Origin: Streptomyces sp. NBC_01476
GTDB taxonomy: Bacteria; Actinomycetota; Actinomycetes; Streptomycetales; Streptomycetaceae
Direction of reading: 5' to 3'
Length of the DNA stretch: 64,000 bases
Assembly (NCBI RefSeq): GCF_036227265.1
Contig: NZ_CP109446.1
Location: 4,163,001-4,227,000, forward strand
Made by a program: the position numbers and the translations under genes. Positions 33,279-41,965 of this stretch are shown one piece after another. Numbering within the stretch: position 1 is the first letter of the stretch; every line of letters starts with the position of its first letter. The notes beneath the pieces are model-generated. The model made no database searches. It was not told the origin of the DNA and was given only the letters and a program-made list of their open reading frames with translations.

Positions 33279-34306
33279 CCACCGCCACCCGGCCGGACGG
33301 CCGCGCCGCGACCCCCGCCCGCAAGCCCGCCACCATGGCCCAGGCGCTCAACCGGGCACTGCGCGACGCCTTGAGCGCCGACCCGGCCGTCCATGTGCTC
33401 GGCGAGGACGTCGGCACCCTGGGCGGCGTCTTCCGGATCACCGACGGCCTCGCCGCGGAGTTCGGCGCGGACCGCTGCACCGACACCCCGCTCGCCGAGG
33501 CAGGCATCCTCGGCACCGCCGTCGGCATGGCGATGTACGGGCTGCGGCCGGTCGTCGAGATGCAGTTCGACGCCTTCGCCTATCCGTCCTTCGAGCAGCT
33601 GGTCAGCCACGTCGCCCGGATGCGCAACCGCACCCGTGGCACCCTCCCGCTGCCGATCACCATCCGGATCCCCTACGGCGGCGGGATCGGCGGTGTGGAG
33701 CACCACAGCGACTCCTCCGAGGCCTACTACGCCCACACCCCCGGGCTGCACGTGGTCACCCCGGCGACGGTGGCGGACGCCTACGGGCTGCTGCGGGCCG
33801 CCATCGCCTCCGACGACCCGGTGGTCTTCCTGGAGCCGAAGCGGCTGTACTGGTCGAAGGCCGACTGGTCCCCGCAGGCGCCGGCCGAGGTCGAGCCGAT
33901 CGGCCGGGCCGTGGTGCGCCGCGCCGGCCGCACCGCCACCCTCGTCACCTACGGCCCCTCGGTGCCGGTCTGCCTGGAGGCGGCCGAGGCGGCCGAGGAG
34001 GAGGGCTGGGACCTCGGCGTGATGGATCTGCGCAGTGTGGTGCCCTTCGACGAGGAGACGGTCGCGGCGGCGGTCCGCGGCACCGGGCGCGCGGTCGTGG
34101 TCCACGAGTCGGCCGGCTTCGGCGGGATCGGCGCGGAGATCGCCGCCCGGATCACCGAACGCTGCTTCCACCACCTTCAGGCGCCGGTGCTGCGCGTGGC
34201 CGGATTCGACATTCCCTACCCGCCGCCGATGCTGGAACGGCACCACCTGCCCGGTGTCGACCGCATTCTCGACGCCGTGGGACGCCTGCAGTGGGAGGAG
34301 GGGTGA
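33275..34306 (+). CDS. bkdB: 2-oxoacid dehydrogenase E1 beta subunit
   Basis: This 343-residue E1 beta partner forms the active site with bkdA. Conserved segments are VLGEDVGTLGGVFRITDGLAAEFG, DTPLAEAGILGTAVGMAMYGLRPVVEMQF, GGGIGGVEHHSDSSEAYYAHTPGL and FLEPKRLYWSK, plus the C-terminal transketolase domain ending HHLPGVDRILDAVGRLQW. It overlaps both neighbours (ATGA with bkdA, one shared base with bkdC). Confidence 0.93.
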   Translation: MTTATRPDGRAATPARKPATMAQALNRALRDALSADPAVHVLGEDVGTLGGVFRITDGLAAEFGADRCTDTPLAEAGILGTAVGMAMYGLRPVVEMQFDAFAYPSFEQLVSHVARMRNRTRGTLPLPITIRIPYGGGIGGVEHHSDSSEAYYAHTPGLHVVTPATVADAYGLLRAAIASDDPVVFLEPKRLYWSKADWSPQAPAEVEPIGRAVVRRAGRTATLVTYGPSVPVCLEAAEAAEEEGWDLGVMDLRSVVPFDEETVAAAVRGTGRAVVVHESAGFGGIGAEIAARITERCFHHLQAPVLRVAGFDIPYPPPMLERHHLPGVDRILDAVGRLQWEEG

Positions 34307-35859
34307 TGGCCGCGGTCAAGGAGTTCACCCTGCCCGACCTGGGCGAAGGGCTCACGGAAGCGGAGATCGTCCGCTGGCTGGTGCGGGTCGGCGATGTCGT
34401 GGCCGTCGACCAGCCGGTGGTCGAGGTGGAGACGGCCAAGGCGGTGGTGGAAGTGCCCTGCCCCTACGGCGGGGTGGTCACCGCACGCTTCGGCGCCGAG
34501 GGCGAGACGCTGGCGGTCGGCCGCCCGCTGGTGACGGTCGCGGTCGGTCAGGACGCCGGCGCCGGCCAGGAGCCCGCCGGCGACGGTGGCGGCTCCGCGC
34601 AGGAGGGCTCGGGCAATGTGCTGGTCGGCTATGGCACGGGTCCGGCGACGACCCGCCGCCGCAACCGGGTACGGGCGGTCAGCGCGGTGGTGGCCCGTGA
34701 ACCGGTCACGGTCACCGCGGCCGACGGCCGCTCGCCGCAGGGTGTGCCGGCGGCCGCTCACCCGGACGGCGGACCGGTCGCGGTGATTTCTCCGCTGGTC
34801 CGGCGGCTGGCCCGGGAGCGGGGCCTCGACCTGCGGTCGGTGCGCGGCACCGGCCCGGACGGACTGATCCTGCGCGCCGATGTCGAACGGACGGCGGACG
34901 GGTCGGTCACCGCGGGCGGTCCGGTCACCGCTGACGGGCCCGCCGCGGATGGGCCGGTCGCGGATGGGCTCCGTGCGGGCGGGCTCACGGCTGACGGGCT
35001 CGCCGCCGACCGGTTCACGGCGGATGGGCTCACCGCCGACGGGTTCACCGCGGACCGGTTGACTGCGGACCGGTTCACCGCCGACGGGCTCGCCGCGGAC
35101 CGGCTTCAGGAGACGGTCTCCGCGCCGGCGGCCCCGGCCTCCGCCCTCGGCCGGGAGGGCGCGGAACGGGTCCCGCTGCGCGGCATGCGCGGCGCCGTCG
35201 CGGAGAAGCTCAGCCGCAGCCGCCGGGAGATCCCGGACGCCACCTGCTGGGTGGACGCGGACGCCACCGAACTGCTGGCCGCGCGGGCGGCGATGAACGC
35301 CGCCGGGCAGGCCGCCGGCGCCGGCCGGATATCGGTACTCGCGTTCTTCGCCCGGATCACCACGGCCGCGCTGGCCCGCCATCCGGAGCTCAACGCCACG
35401 GTGGACACCGGGCGGAACGAGATCATTCGGCTGCCCGCCGTGCACCTCGGCTTCGCGGCGCAGACCGAGCGCGGACTGGTGGTGCCGGTGGTCCGGGACG
35501 CGCAGTCCAGGACCACGGCCGGGCTGTCGGCGGAGATCCGCCGGCTCACGGATGCGGCCAGGGCCGGGTCGCTGACGCCGGGCGAGCTGACCGGCGGGAC
35601 GTTCACCCTGAACAACTACGGGGTCTTCGGGGTGGACGGTTCCACGCCGATCATCAACCACCCGGAGGCGGCGATGCTCGGGGTCGGCCGGATCGTGGCC
35701 AAGCCGTGGGTGCACCAGGGGGAACTGGCCGTACGCCAGGTGGTGCAGCTCTCCTTCACCTTCGACCACCGGGTGTGCGACGGCGGCACCGCGGGCGGCT
35801 TCCTGCGGTTCGTGGCCGACTGCGTGGAGAATCCGGCGGTGCTGCTCTCAGCGGTGTGA
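34306..35859 (+). CDS. bkdC: 2-oxoacid dehydrogenase E2 acyltransferase with repetitive linker
   Basis: This 517-residue E2 has one lipoyl domain (about 5-80, lipoyl Lys45 in VETAKAVVEV). A peripheral subunit-binding domain follows (about 160-195: VISPLVRRLARERGLDLRSVRGTGPDGLI). A linker of about 12 five-residue repeats of the [TA]AD[GR][LF] type comes next. The catalytic domain holds ITTAALARHPELNATVD and FDHRVCDGG (catalytic His near 488). GGAGGAGG precedes the ATG. The repetitive linker replaces the usual Ala/Pro linker and is unusual. No E3 gene is in the operon. Confidence 0.92.
   Translation: MAAVKEFTLPDLGEGLTEAEIVRWLVRVGDVVAVDQPVVEVETAKAVVEVPCPYGGVVTARFGAEGETLAVGRPLVTVAVGQDAGAGQEPAGDGGGSAQEGSGNVLVGYGTGPATTRRRNRVRAVSAVVAREPVTVTAADGRSPQGVPAAAHPDGGPVAVISPLVRRLARERGLDLRSVRGTGPDGLILRADVERTADGSVTAGGPVTADGPAADGPVADGLRAGGLTADGLAADRFTADGLTADGFTADRLTADRFTADGLAADRLQETVSAPAAPASALGREGAERVPLRGMRGAVAEKLSRSRREIPDATCWVDADATELLAARAAMNAAGQAAGAGRISVLAFFARITTAALARHPELNATVDTGRNEIIRLPAVHLGFAAQTERGLVVPVVRDAQSRTTAGLSAEIRRLTDAARAGSLTPGELTGGTFTLNNYGVFGVDGSTPIINHPEAAMLGVGRIVAKPWVHQGELAVRQVVQLSFTFDHRVCDGGTAGGFLRFVADCVENPAVLLSAV
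34890..35110 (+). repeat. 15-bp in-frame tandem repeats encoding an ADGLT-type linker
   Basis: About 12 degenerate 15-bp units (such as ACGGCGGATGGGCTC) run head to tail inside bkdC. They encode a pentad with Ala-Asp at positions 2-3, Gly or Arg at 4 and Leu, Phe or Pro at 5. Confidence 0.8.
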
Positions 35860-35917
35860 CCGCCGCGGTGAGCACCGGGGCATCACGCCGGAACGCGGCC
35901 GGGGCATACTCGCGGGC

Positions 35918-36598
35918 ATGACGAGGAGCTACGACGCGGTGGTGCTCGCCGGCGGCGCGGCCAGGCGGCTCGGCGGCGCCGACAAACCCGCGCTGCCGGT
36001 CGGCGGCCGGATGCTGCTCGACCGGGTGCTGGCGGCGTGCGCCGGCGCGGGCAGCACGGTCGTCGTGGGGCCGCGCCGCCCGACCGTCCGCCCGGTGCGG
36101 TGGACCCGGGAGGAGCCGGCGGGCGGCGGCCCGCTGCCCGCGCTCGCCGCCGGCCTCGCCGCCCTGCCGCCCAGCCACGAAAGCCCCGAGGTGGTGCTGG
36201 TGCTCGCCGCGGACCTGCCGTTCCTGACCGCGGACACCGTGCACACGCTCGTCGAGGCGCTCACCGCGGCGCCGGACGAGCGGAAGGACGGGCCGGAGGA
36301 TGCGCGCAGGGAGCAGGGGGAGGAAGTCGGTGCGCGCTGGGAAGGAGTGATGCTGGCGGACGGCGGCGGACGGGACCAGCCGCTCGCGGCGGCGTACCGG
36401 ACCGAGCCGCTGCGGCGCGAACTCGCCCTGCTCGGCGCCGAGCACGGCGGCCTGGCCGGGCTGCCGCTGCGGTTGCTGACGGGAGAACTCGCCCTGCGCA
36501 GGATCGCGGACCCGAGCGGGGAGGCGTCCTTCGACTGCGACACCTGGGAGGACGTGGCGGCGGCCCGGGCCCGGCTGGGCACCGCGGGCCAAGGGTGA
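35918..36598 (+). CDS. mobA: Molybdenum cofactor guanylyltransferase-like protein (MobA-type)
   Basis: This 226-residue nucleotidyltransferase has the MobA signature VVLAGGAARRLGGADKPALPVGGRMLLDR, the metal-binding LVLAADLPFLT and DQPLAAAYRTEPL. It would attach GMP (or CMP) to molybdopterin. CATACT stands 7 bp before the ATG with no ribosome-binding site, so it may be leaderless. DUF6457 and moeA follow, supporting a cofactor role. Confidence 0.87.
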   Translation: MTRSYDAVVLAGGAARRLGGADKPALPVGGRMLLDRVLAACAGAGSTVVVGPRRPTVRPVRWTREEPAGGGPLPALAAGLAALPPSHESPEVVLVLAADLPFLTADTVHTLVEALTAAPDERKDGPEDARREQGEEVGARWEGVMLADGGGRDQPLAAAYRTEPLRRELALLGAEHGGLAGLPLRLLTGELALRRIADPSGEASFDCDTWEDVAAARARLGTAGQG

Positions 36599-36646
36599 GG
36601 GTGAGCCTGCCCGGTGGCGGGCCACGGATCGGGGAGCATAGGGCCT

Positions 36647-36982
36647 GTGTTGGACGAATGGATCGCAGCAGCCAAGAACGAACTGGGCATCGACCTGGAC
36701 GTGGACACCGGCGTCCTGCTCGACCTGGCCCGGGACGCCGCGCACGGCGTGGCCCGGCCGGCCGCGCCGCTGACCACCTTCCTGGTGGGTTATGCGGCGG
36801 CGAGCGCGGGCGGCGGCGCCGAAGCGGTACGGGAGGCGGCGGCGAAGGCCGCCGCGCTGGCGCTGCGCTGGGCCGAGGAGGCCGGGCAGGATGCGGCGGT
36901 CAGCGACGCCGGTCCGGCCGCGGCACCGGGCACGGGCGGCAGAAGCACGCGGCCCGGTGGCGAAGCGGACCCGGGGCGATGA
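36647..36982 (+). CDS. DUF6457 domain protein
   Basis: This 111-residue protein starts VLDEWIAAAKNELGIDLDVDTGVLLDLARDAAHGVARPAAPLTTFLVGYAA, the pattern of DUF6457 proteins found beside mobA and moeA in actinobacteria. The rest is Ala-rich helix and a disordered Gly/Pro tail. It is mostly helical with no catalytic motif visible. A role in molybdenum cofactor synthesis is inferred from context only. GTG 36647 is the likely start; TTG 36650 is adjacent. Its stop overlaps the moeA ATG. Confidence 0.75.
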   Translation: MLDEWIAAAKNELGIDLDVDTGVLLDLARDAAHGVARPAAPLTTFLVGYAAASAGGGAEAVREAAAKAAALALRWAEEAGQDAAVSDAGPAAAPGTGGRSTRPGGEADPGR

Positions 36983-38646
36983 CCGCCCCGGGCGGTGACG
37001 CCGCCGACCGCGCCCTGGACGACGCCCTCGCGCTCGCCAACGACCGCCGGGCGGCCACCGACCGGCGCCCCCGCGCCGCCAACGACCCGCTGTCCGTGGC
37101 CCTCGGCCTGAGCGACACCCCGCAGGCCGCGCCGGCCCGCCCCACGCCCACCTCCCCGCCGGCCCGCCCCGCGCCCCCACCACCCCCCACCGCACCCCCC
37201 TCCACCTCGGCCCGCCCCACGCCCCCCGCGCACCCGCCCGCCCCCCTGGACGCCCTGTCCGTCGCCCTCCGGCACGGCTGCGACGAGCCCGCCGAGGCGC
37301 CCCCGCGGACCCGCGAGCCCCGGGAAGGCGGCGCCCGTGGCCCGGCACCCGCGCCGTACGCCCCGCCCGCGCCCCACTCCCCGCCCCACCCCCCGCACCC
37401 CCGGGACACCCCCTGGCCCGACGCCCGGCGGATCGCCCGGCAGGCGGGGCGCCGACTCGCCCCGCGGACCACGCCGTTGGGCGACGAAGCCCTCGGTTCC
37501 GCGCTCGCCAGGGGACTGGTGGCGCTCACCGACCTGCCCTCCTTCGACTCCTCCGCGATGGACGGCTGGGCGGTGGCGGGCGCCGGTCCCTGGCGGCTGA
37601 AAGGCCGGCTGCTCGCCGGGCAGGGCACCCCGGAGCCGCTGCTCGACGGCCACGCGGCCCGGATCGCCACCGGCGCCGTACTGCCGCCCGGCGCGGTCGC
37701 CGTCCTGCGCAGCGAGCACGGCAGGACCGAGCGGCGGACCGACGGGGAATGGCTCCGGGTGCTGGAGCCGCGGTTCGCGCCCCGGCCCGGCCAGGAGGTG
37801 CGGCGGCGCGGCCAGGAGTGCCGCAGCGGCGACGAGTTGCTGCCGGCCGGCACCGTGGTGACCCCGGCCGTACTCGGTCTCGCGGCGGCGTCCGGCTACG
37901 ACGAACTGACCGTCACCGCCCGGCCGAAGGTCGAGATGCTGGTGCTCGGTGACGAGTTGCTCGACCACGGGCTGCCGCGCAAGGGCCGGGTGCGCGACGC
38001 GCTGGGCCCCATGCTGCCCTCCTGGCTCCGCGCCCTGGGCGCCGAAGTGACCACGGTACGGCGCCTGGTCGATGACGCCGAAGCCCTGCGCGAGGCCGTC
38101 ACCGCGAGCACCGCCGACCTGATCGTGACCACCGGTGGCACCGCGGGCGGCCCGGTCGACCACGTCCACCCCGTGCTCGCCGCCATCGGCGCGAAACTGC
38201 TGGTCGACGGGGTGTCCGTACGCCCGGGCCACCCCATGGTGCTCGCCGAACTGCCCGCCGCGGCGCCCGGCGGGACCCGTGCCGCAGGCGCCGTGGGACC
38301 GTTCCTGATCGGCCTGCCCGGCAATCCGCTGGCCGCCGTTTCCGGGGTGCTCACCCTGGTGGCGCCCCTGCTGCGCACCCTGGGCGGCCGGCCCGTCCCC
38401 GCGCCCTATGCGGCGCCGCTCACCGCGGACGTCCCGGGGCACCCGGTGGACACCCGGCTCGTTCCGGTGGTCTTCGACGACGAGTCCGCCGCCCGGCCGC
38501 TGCACTTCGCCGGCCCGGCGATGCTGCGCGGCCTGGCCGCCGCCGACGGCATGGCGGTGATCCCGCCGGGCGGCGCCCGTGCAGGACAGGAGACGGCCGT
38601 ACTCGACACCGGGCTGCTCGGCCCGGCCTGGGGGAGCGGCGGGTGA
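36979..38646 (+). CDS. moeA: Molybdopterin molybdotransferase MoeA with N-terminal extension
   Basis: This 555-residue enzyme inserts molybdate into adenylylated molybdopterin. The first 140 residues are a Pro/Ala-rich disordered extension not found in typical MoeA of about 400 residues, although DALSVALR resembles the segment DPLSVALGL near its start. The MoeA core follows: DLPSFDSSAMDGWAV near 190, VTTGGTAGGPVDHVHP near 384 (MoaB-fold motif), and GLPGNPLAAVSGVLTL. The C-terminal domain is divergent. ATG overlaps DUF6457 and the stop overlaps the next gene. Confidence 0.9.
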   Translation: MTAPGGDAADRALDDALALANDRRAATDRRPRAANDPLSVALGLSDTPQAAPARPTPTSPPARPAPPPPPTAPPSTSARPTPPAHPPAPLDALSVALRHGCDEPAEAPPRTREPREGGARGPAPAPYAPPAPHSPPHPPHPRDTPWPDARRIARQAGRRLAPRTTPLGDEALGSALARGLVALTDLPSFDSSAMDGWAVAGAGPWRLKGRLLAGQGTPEPLLDGHAARIATGAVLPPGAVAVLRSEHGRTERRTDGEWLRVLEPRFAPRPGQEVRRRGQECRSGDELLPAGTVVTPAVLGLAAASGYDELTVTARPKVEMLVLGDELLDHGLPRKGRVRDALGPMLPSWLRALGAEVTTVRRLVDDAEALREAVTASTADLIVTTGGTAGGPVDHVHPVLAAIGAKLLVDGVSVRPGHPMVLAELPAAAPGGTRAAGAVGPFLIGLPGNPLAAVSGVLTLVAPLLRTLGGRPVPAPYAAPLTADVPGHPVDTRLVPVVFDDESAARPLHFAGPAMLRGLAAADGMAVIPPGGARAGQETAVLDTGLLGPAWGSGG

Positions 38647-39716
38647 GGCTTCCGACCCGCGACGCGGCGGCCGACCGGGGGGCAAGGGGCTCGGGCCGCG
38701 TGTACTTCCCGCGCCCCGCCGCGGGACCGCTGCTCCAGGTGGCGCGCCGGCTGCTGCTGGCCGTGCTGGTCCTGGTCGTCACCGTGGTCATCGTCTACGC
38801 GGGGCGCGGCGGCTACCACGACAACGCGGGCGGTTCCCTGACGTTCGTCGACGCGCTCTACTACTCCACGGTGTCGCTCTCGACGACCGGTTACGGCGAC
38901 ATCGTGCCGTACAGCACGACCGCGCGGCTGACCAACGCCTTCCTGCTGACGCCGCTGCGAGTGATCTTCCTGATCATCCTGGTCGGCACCACCCTGGAGG
39001 TGCTGACCGAGCGCACCAGGGAGCAGTACCGCCTCAAACGCTGGAGGAGCACCTTGCGCGATCACGTGCTGATCGTGGGATACGGCACCAAGGGCCGCTC
39101 GGCTGCGCAGACGCTGATCGGGCGGGGCATCCCGCGCAACCGGATCGTCGTGGTGGACACCAGCCCCAAGGTGGTCCAGTCCGCAGCCGACGAGGGCTTC
39201 GTCGGCGTCACCGGCGACGCGACCCGTAACGACGTCCTGCTGCGCGCCGAGGTGGAGCGGGCCAAGGAGATCGTCATCGCCGCGCAGCGGGACGACACCG
39301 CGGTCCTGGTCACCCTCACCGCCCGCCAGCTCAACAAGCGCGCCCACATCATCGCCTCGGTCCGCGAGGAGGAGAACGCCCCGCTGCTGCGGCAGTCGGG
39401 CGCCGACGCGGTCATCACCAGTTCCAGCGCGGCCGGGCGGCTGCTCGGGCTGTCGATGATCAGCCCGAGCGCCGGCCGGGTGATGGACGACCTGATCACG
39501 TACGGCAGCGGCCTCGATCTCATCGAACGGCCGGTGACCCGGGCGGAGGTCGGCAAGTCACCGCGTGACCTGGCCGATCTGGTGGTCTCGGTGAAGCGCG
39601 GCCACCGGCTGCTCGACCACGACGCGCAGGAGGCGACCCCGCTGCAGGCCACCGACCGGGTGATCGCGATCTGCCGATCGGGACCGGGCCGGCCGCGTAC
39701 CGATCCGGGCGCGTGA
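38643..39716 (+). CDS. Potassium channel with RCK (TrkA-N) domain
   Basis: This 357-residue two-helix K+ channel has a basic N-terminus, TM1 (about 36-53), a pore helix and selectivity filter STTGYGDIVP (near residues 80-88), then TM2 (about 100-118). A cytoplasmic RCK/TrkA-N Rossmann domain shows HVLIVGYGTKGRSAAQTLIGRG and VVVDTSPKVV, then a TrkA-C-like end. It resembles MthK-type ligand-gated channels. GTG overlaps the moeA stop (GTGA), an odd pairing with a cofactor gene. Confidence 0.93.
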   Translation: MRLPTRDAAADRGARGSGRVYFPRPAAGPLLQVARRLLLAVLVLVVTVVIVYAGRGGYHDNAGGSLTFVDALYYSTVSLSTTGYGDIVPYSTTARLTNAFLLTPLRVIFLIILVGTTLEVLTERTREQYRLKRWRSTLRDHVLIVGYGTKGRSAAQTLIGRGIPRNRIVVVDTSPKVVQSAADEGFVGVTGDATRNDVLLRAEVERAKEIVIAAQRDDTAVLVTLTARQLNKRAHIIASVREEENAPLLRQSGADAVITSSSAAGRLLGLSMISPSAGRVMDDLITYGSGLDLIERPVTRAEVGKSPRDLADLVVSVKRGHRLLDHDAQEATPLQATDRVIAICRSGPGRPRTDPGA

Positions 39717-39737
39717 GGCCCGGACCGGCACGGCGGA

Positions 39738-39790
39738 GGCTAAGGGCTGAGGGCAGAGGGCAGAGGGCTGACGGCTGAGAGCAGAGGCCG
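39738..39790. repeat. Short purine-rich direct repeats
   Basis: The spacer between convergent genes consists of repeated GGGCTGA and GGGCAGA units (for example GGGCTGAGGGCAGAGGGCAG). It is low-complexity and carries no coding signal. Confidence 0.7.
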
Positions 39791-39796
39791 CCGGAC

Positions 39797-40159
39797 TCAG
39801 GTGGAGATGTCCGGGTACGGCATCTCGAAGTGCGCCACGCGTGCGGCGTACTCCAGCTGGAACGCCAGCGGTTCTGGGTAGTCGCGCTCGAACATGCCGA
39901 TGAAGAGCGTCAGCGTGAGGAACGGATGGGCGCCCAGCTCGAAGAGCTTGGGGTAGTCGTGCCCGATCAGCGCGGCCCGCTCGGTGTCGTCGAACGCCAG
40001 CCAGGTGGTGGCCTCGCCGCTGATGCAGTTGAGCAGGCGGTTGGCGTGCTCGGCCTCCCACTGGGTGACGGCGCCGGCCGGGTCCTCGCGGTAGCGCTCC
40101 ACCAGCTCGGGGTCGCGGTCGACGGTGTAGAGGAACTTGTTCAGCAGGTACTTGCTCAC
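39797..40159 (-). CDS. LigA-like small subunit of an extradiol dioxygenase
   Basis: This 120-residue helical protein of the LigA (protocatechuate 4,5-dioxygenase alpha chain) family has VSKYLLNKFLYTVDRDPELVERY, WEAEHANRLLNCISGEAT and the hydrophobic AHPFLTLTLFIGMFE. LigA subunits cap the active site of the LigB partner. The GTG overlaps the LigB-like stop by 4 bp and is preceded by GGAGGT. It is the last gene of a four-gene operon. The substrate is not known. Confidence 0.85.
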   Translation of the reverse strand: MSKYLLNKFLYTVDRDPELVERYREDPAGAVTQWEAEHANRLLNCISGEATTWLAFDDTERAALIGHDYPKLFELGAHPFLTLTLFIGMFERDYPEPLAFQLEYAARVAHFEMPYPDIST

Positions 40160-41019
40160 TCGGGACCTCCGTTCGGGTACCAGGTGAAGTAGGCCTCCAT
40201 GGTGTGGAACAGGTCCAGGGTGTCGACGTAGTCGGCCTTCCGGCCCTCGCCGGCGACTCCCATCATCAGCATGAAGTCCATGAACCCATGGGTGGCGTTG
40301 CCCGGCAGGTGGAGGCTGTCCAGGCTGACCTCGCCGAGGCACTCCTCGATGTCGCCGCCGGCGATCCAGCCGACCGCCTTCCGGTCGAACTCCGGGTCGG
40401 GCCCGTGCGGCCCGAACTGGCGCGGGCCGCCCAGCTCCAGCGACAGGTGCCCGGTCCCGATCACCGCGACCCGCTGGTCCGACGGCCAGGACTCGATCAT
40501 CTCCCGGATGGCCCTGCCGAGCTGGACGAACCGTTTCGGCTGCGGCATCGGCGGGGCGAAGATGTTGGTGTAGACCGGCACGATCGGAAGGTCGGCCTCG
40601 GGCCGCAGGGTGATGATCGGGCAGGTGATCGAGTGGTCGATCCGCAGCTCGTTGGAGAACGCCAGGTCGAAGCCGGCGTCCAGGCCCTCGCGCAGCAGAT
40701 GGGCCGACAGCTCCTCGTGGCCCTTGAGCAGCATCTTCGGCAGCCCGAACTCGCGTTCCTCGTTGTAGAAGTTCCCGTCGTAGAACGGGGCCTTGCCGAC
40801 CAGGAACTGCGGCATGTTGTCCAGCCACAGCTGGTGGAAGTGGTCGGAGCCGACCATCACCAGCACATCGGGGCGGGCCCGGGTGAGGGTCTCCCGGAAC
40901 GCCTCGATCTTGCGGACCCACTCGTCGGCGAAGGGCGGGCGGTCCGCTCCGGTCGAGGTGCTGGTGCGGTAGTAGAAGGGATGGTGGGTGGACGCGATCA
41001 CCGCGACCAGCTCGGCCAT
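40156..41019 (-). CDS. LigB-like class III extradiol ring-cleavage dioxygenase
   Basis: This 287-residue catalytic subunit of a type II (class III) extradiol dioxygenase uses Fe(II) to open catecholic rings next to a hydroxyl. Likely iron ligands are His12 in ASTHHPFYY and His60 in SDHFHQ, the spacing seen in LigB. Further family sequence is FSNELRIDHSITCPI and VIGTGHLSLELGGP. It starts 1 bp after the lyase-like gene. The CoA-transferase/lyase context is unlike a standard protocatechuate or gallate cluster. Confidence 0.87.
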   Translation of the reverse strand: MAELVAVIASTHHPFYYRTSTSTGADRPPFADEWVRKIEAFRETLTRARPDVLVMVGSDHFHQLWLDNMPQFLVGKAPFYDGNFYNEEREFGLPKMLLKGHEELSAHLLREGLDAGFDLAFSNELRIDHSITCPIITLRPEADLPIVPVYTNIFAPPMPQPKRFVQLGRAIREMIESWPSDQRVAVIGTGHLSLELGGPRQFGPHGPDPEFDRKAVGWIAGGDIEECLGEVSLDSLHLPGNATHGFMDFMLMMGVAGEGRKADYVDTLDLFHTMEAYFTWYPNGGPE

Positions 41020-41020
41020 C

Positions 41021-41965
41021 TCAGCCCTCCTCGGTTCGGTCGGCCGCCGTCGGGCGTCCGAGATCAGTGCTGCTCGGGGAGATGGGATCAGGGGCGACGG
41101 ACCGGTTGTTGAGGTCCACCGACAGGAAGATGTCGTTGGCGACGGGGTGGCGCAGTTCCTCGGCGAGCTGGCCGATCAGCCCGGCGGTGCGGGCCAGCAG
41201 CGCGAAGCCGCGCAGCAGTTCCAGCGGCAGGCCGAGGTCGGCCAGGGCGGCGCCGCAGACGCCGGCGCCGTTGAGCGGCAGCGTCCGGCCGAGGACTTGG
41301 GGGTGCACTCGGCCGATCGCGGCGAAGAGCGACAGGTGCGGGCCGTACAGATTCTCCTCGGCGGCGATCTGCAGCAGCCGCGGGGTGCGCGGGTCCCCCT
41401 GCTTGTGGACGTGGTGGCCGAGGCCGGGGATGAAGGCGCGCGCTTCCCGGCGGGCCGTCACCGTCCGCAGGGCCAGGGCGTCCCATCCGGCGTCGTCGTC
41501 CGGCAGCGGGCCCTCGACGGAGGTCAGTACGTCGTGCAGGAAGCGGCCGCAGTCCTCGGTGACGCCCAGGAACCGGGACCCGCCGCCGAGCAGGCCGGCG
41601 GCGAGCGCGCCCTGCACCGAGTCGGGCGCGGACAGGTACGTGAGCCGGGTGACGATGGCGGTCGGGGTGAAACCGTGGTCGGCGAGCGCCGCGAGGACCG
41701 CCTCGAAGACCCGGGTCTCCCCCGGGGCCGGGCGGCGCTGCGTCGCCAGCCAGAACGCCAGCTCACCGAAGCCGACGGTGCCCATGACGTCCTTGGCCAG
41801 GTCCTGGCCGAGCAGGGTGATGGTCTCCAGGGAGGACGCGCCGAGGGCGGTCTCGTACACCGGCTTGTCCACTGGCTTGTCCACTGGCTTGTCCGCGGGC
41901 CCCTCCGCGGGCCCCTCCGCGGGCCCGTCCGCCGGCTGCGTCGCGTGCTGCGGCTGGTCAGTCAC
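41021..41965 (-). CDS. Citryl-CoA lyase-like (citrate synthase-fold) protein
   Basis: This 314-residue protein resembles the citryl-CoA lyase/ATP-citrate lyase C-terminal branch of the citrate synthase fold. Visible segments are GFGELAFWLATQRRPAPGE, GLGHHVHKQGDPRTPRL and the CoA/substrate region LNGAGVCGAALADLGLPLELLRGFALLARTAGLIGQLAEEL. Such enzymes split or form C-C bonds next to a CoA thioester. A repetitive N-terminus (EGPAEGPADKPVDKPV) of about 40 residues is unusual. The GTG start overlaps the CoA-transferase stop by 8 bp, so the two probably act in sequence. The substrate is unknown. Confidence 0.78.
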   Translation of the reverse strand: MTDQPQHATQPADGPAEGPAEGPADKPVDKPVDKPVYETALGASSLETITLLGQDLAKDVMGTVGFGELAFWLATQRRPAPGETRVFEAVLAALADHGFTPTAIVTRLTYLSAPDSVQGALAAGLLGGGSRFLGVTEDCGRFLHDVLTSVEGPLPDDDAGWDALALRTVTARREARAFIPGLGHHVHKQGDPRTPRLLQIAAEENLYGPHLSLFAAIGRVHPQVLGRTLPLNGAGVCGAALADLGLPLELLRGFALLARTAGLIGQLAEELRHPVANDIFLSVDLNNRSVAPDPISPSSTDLGRPTAADRTEEG

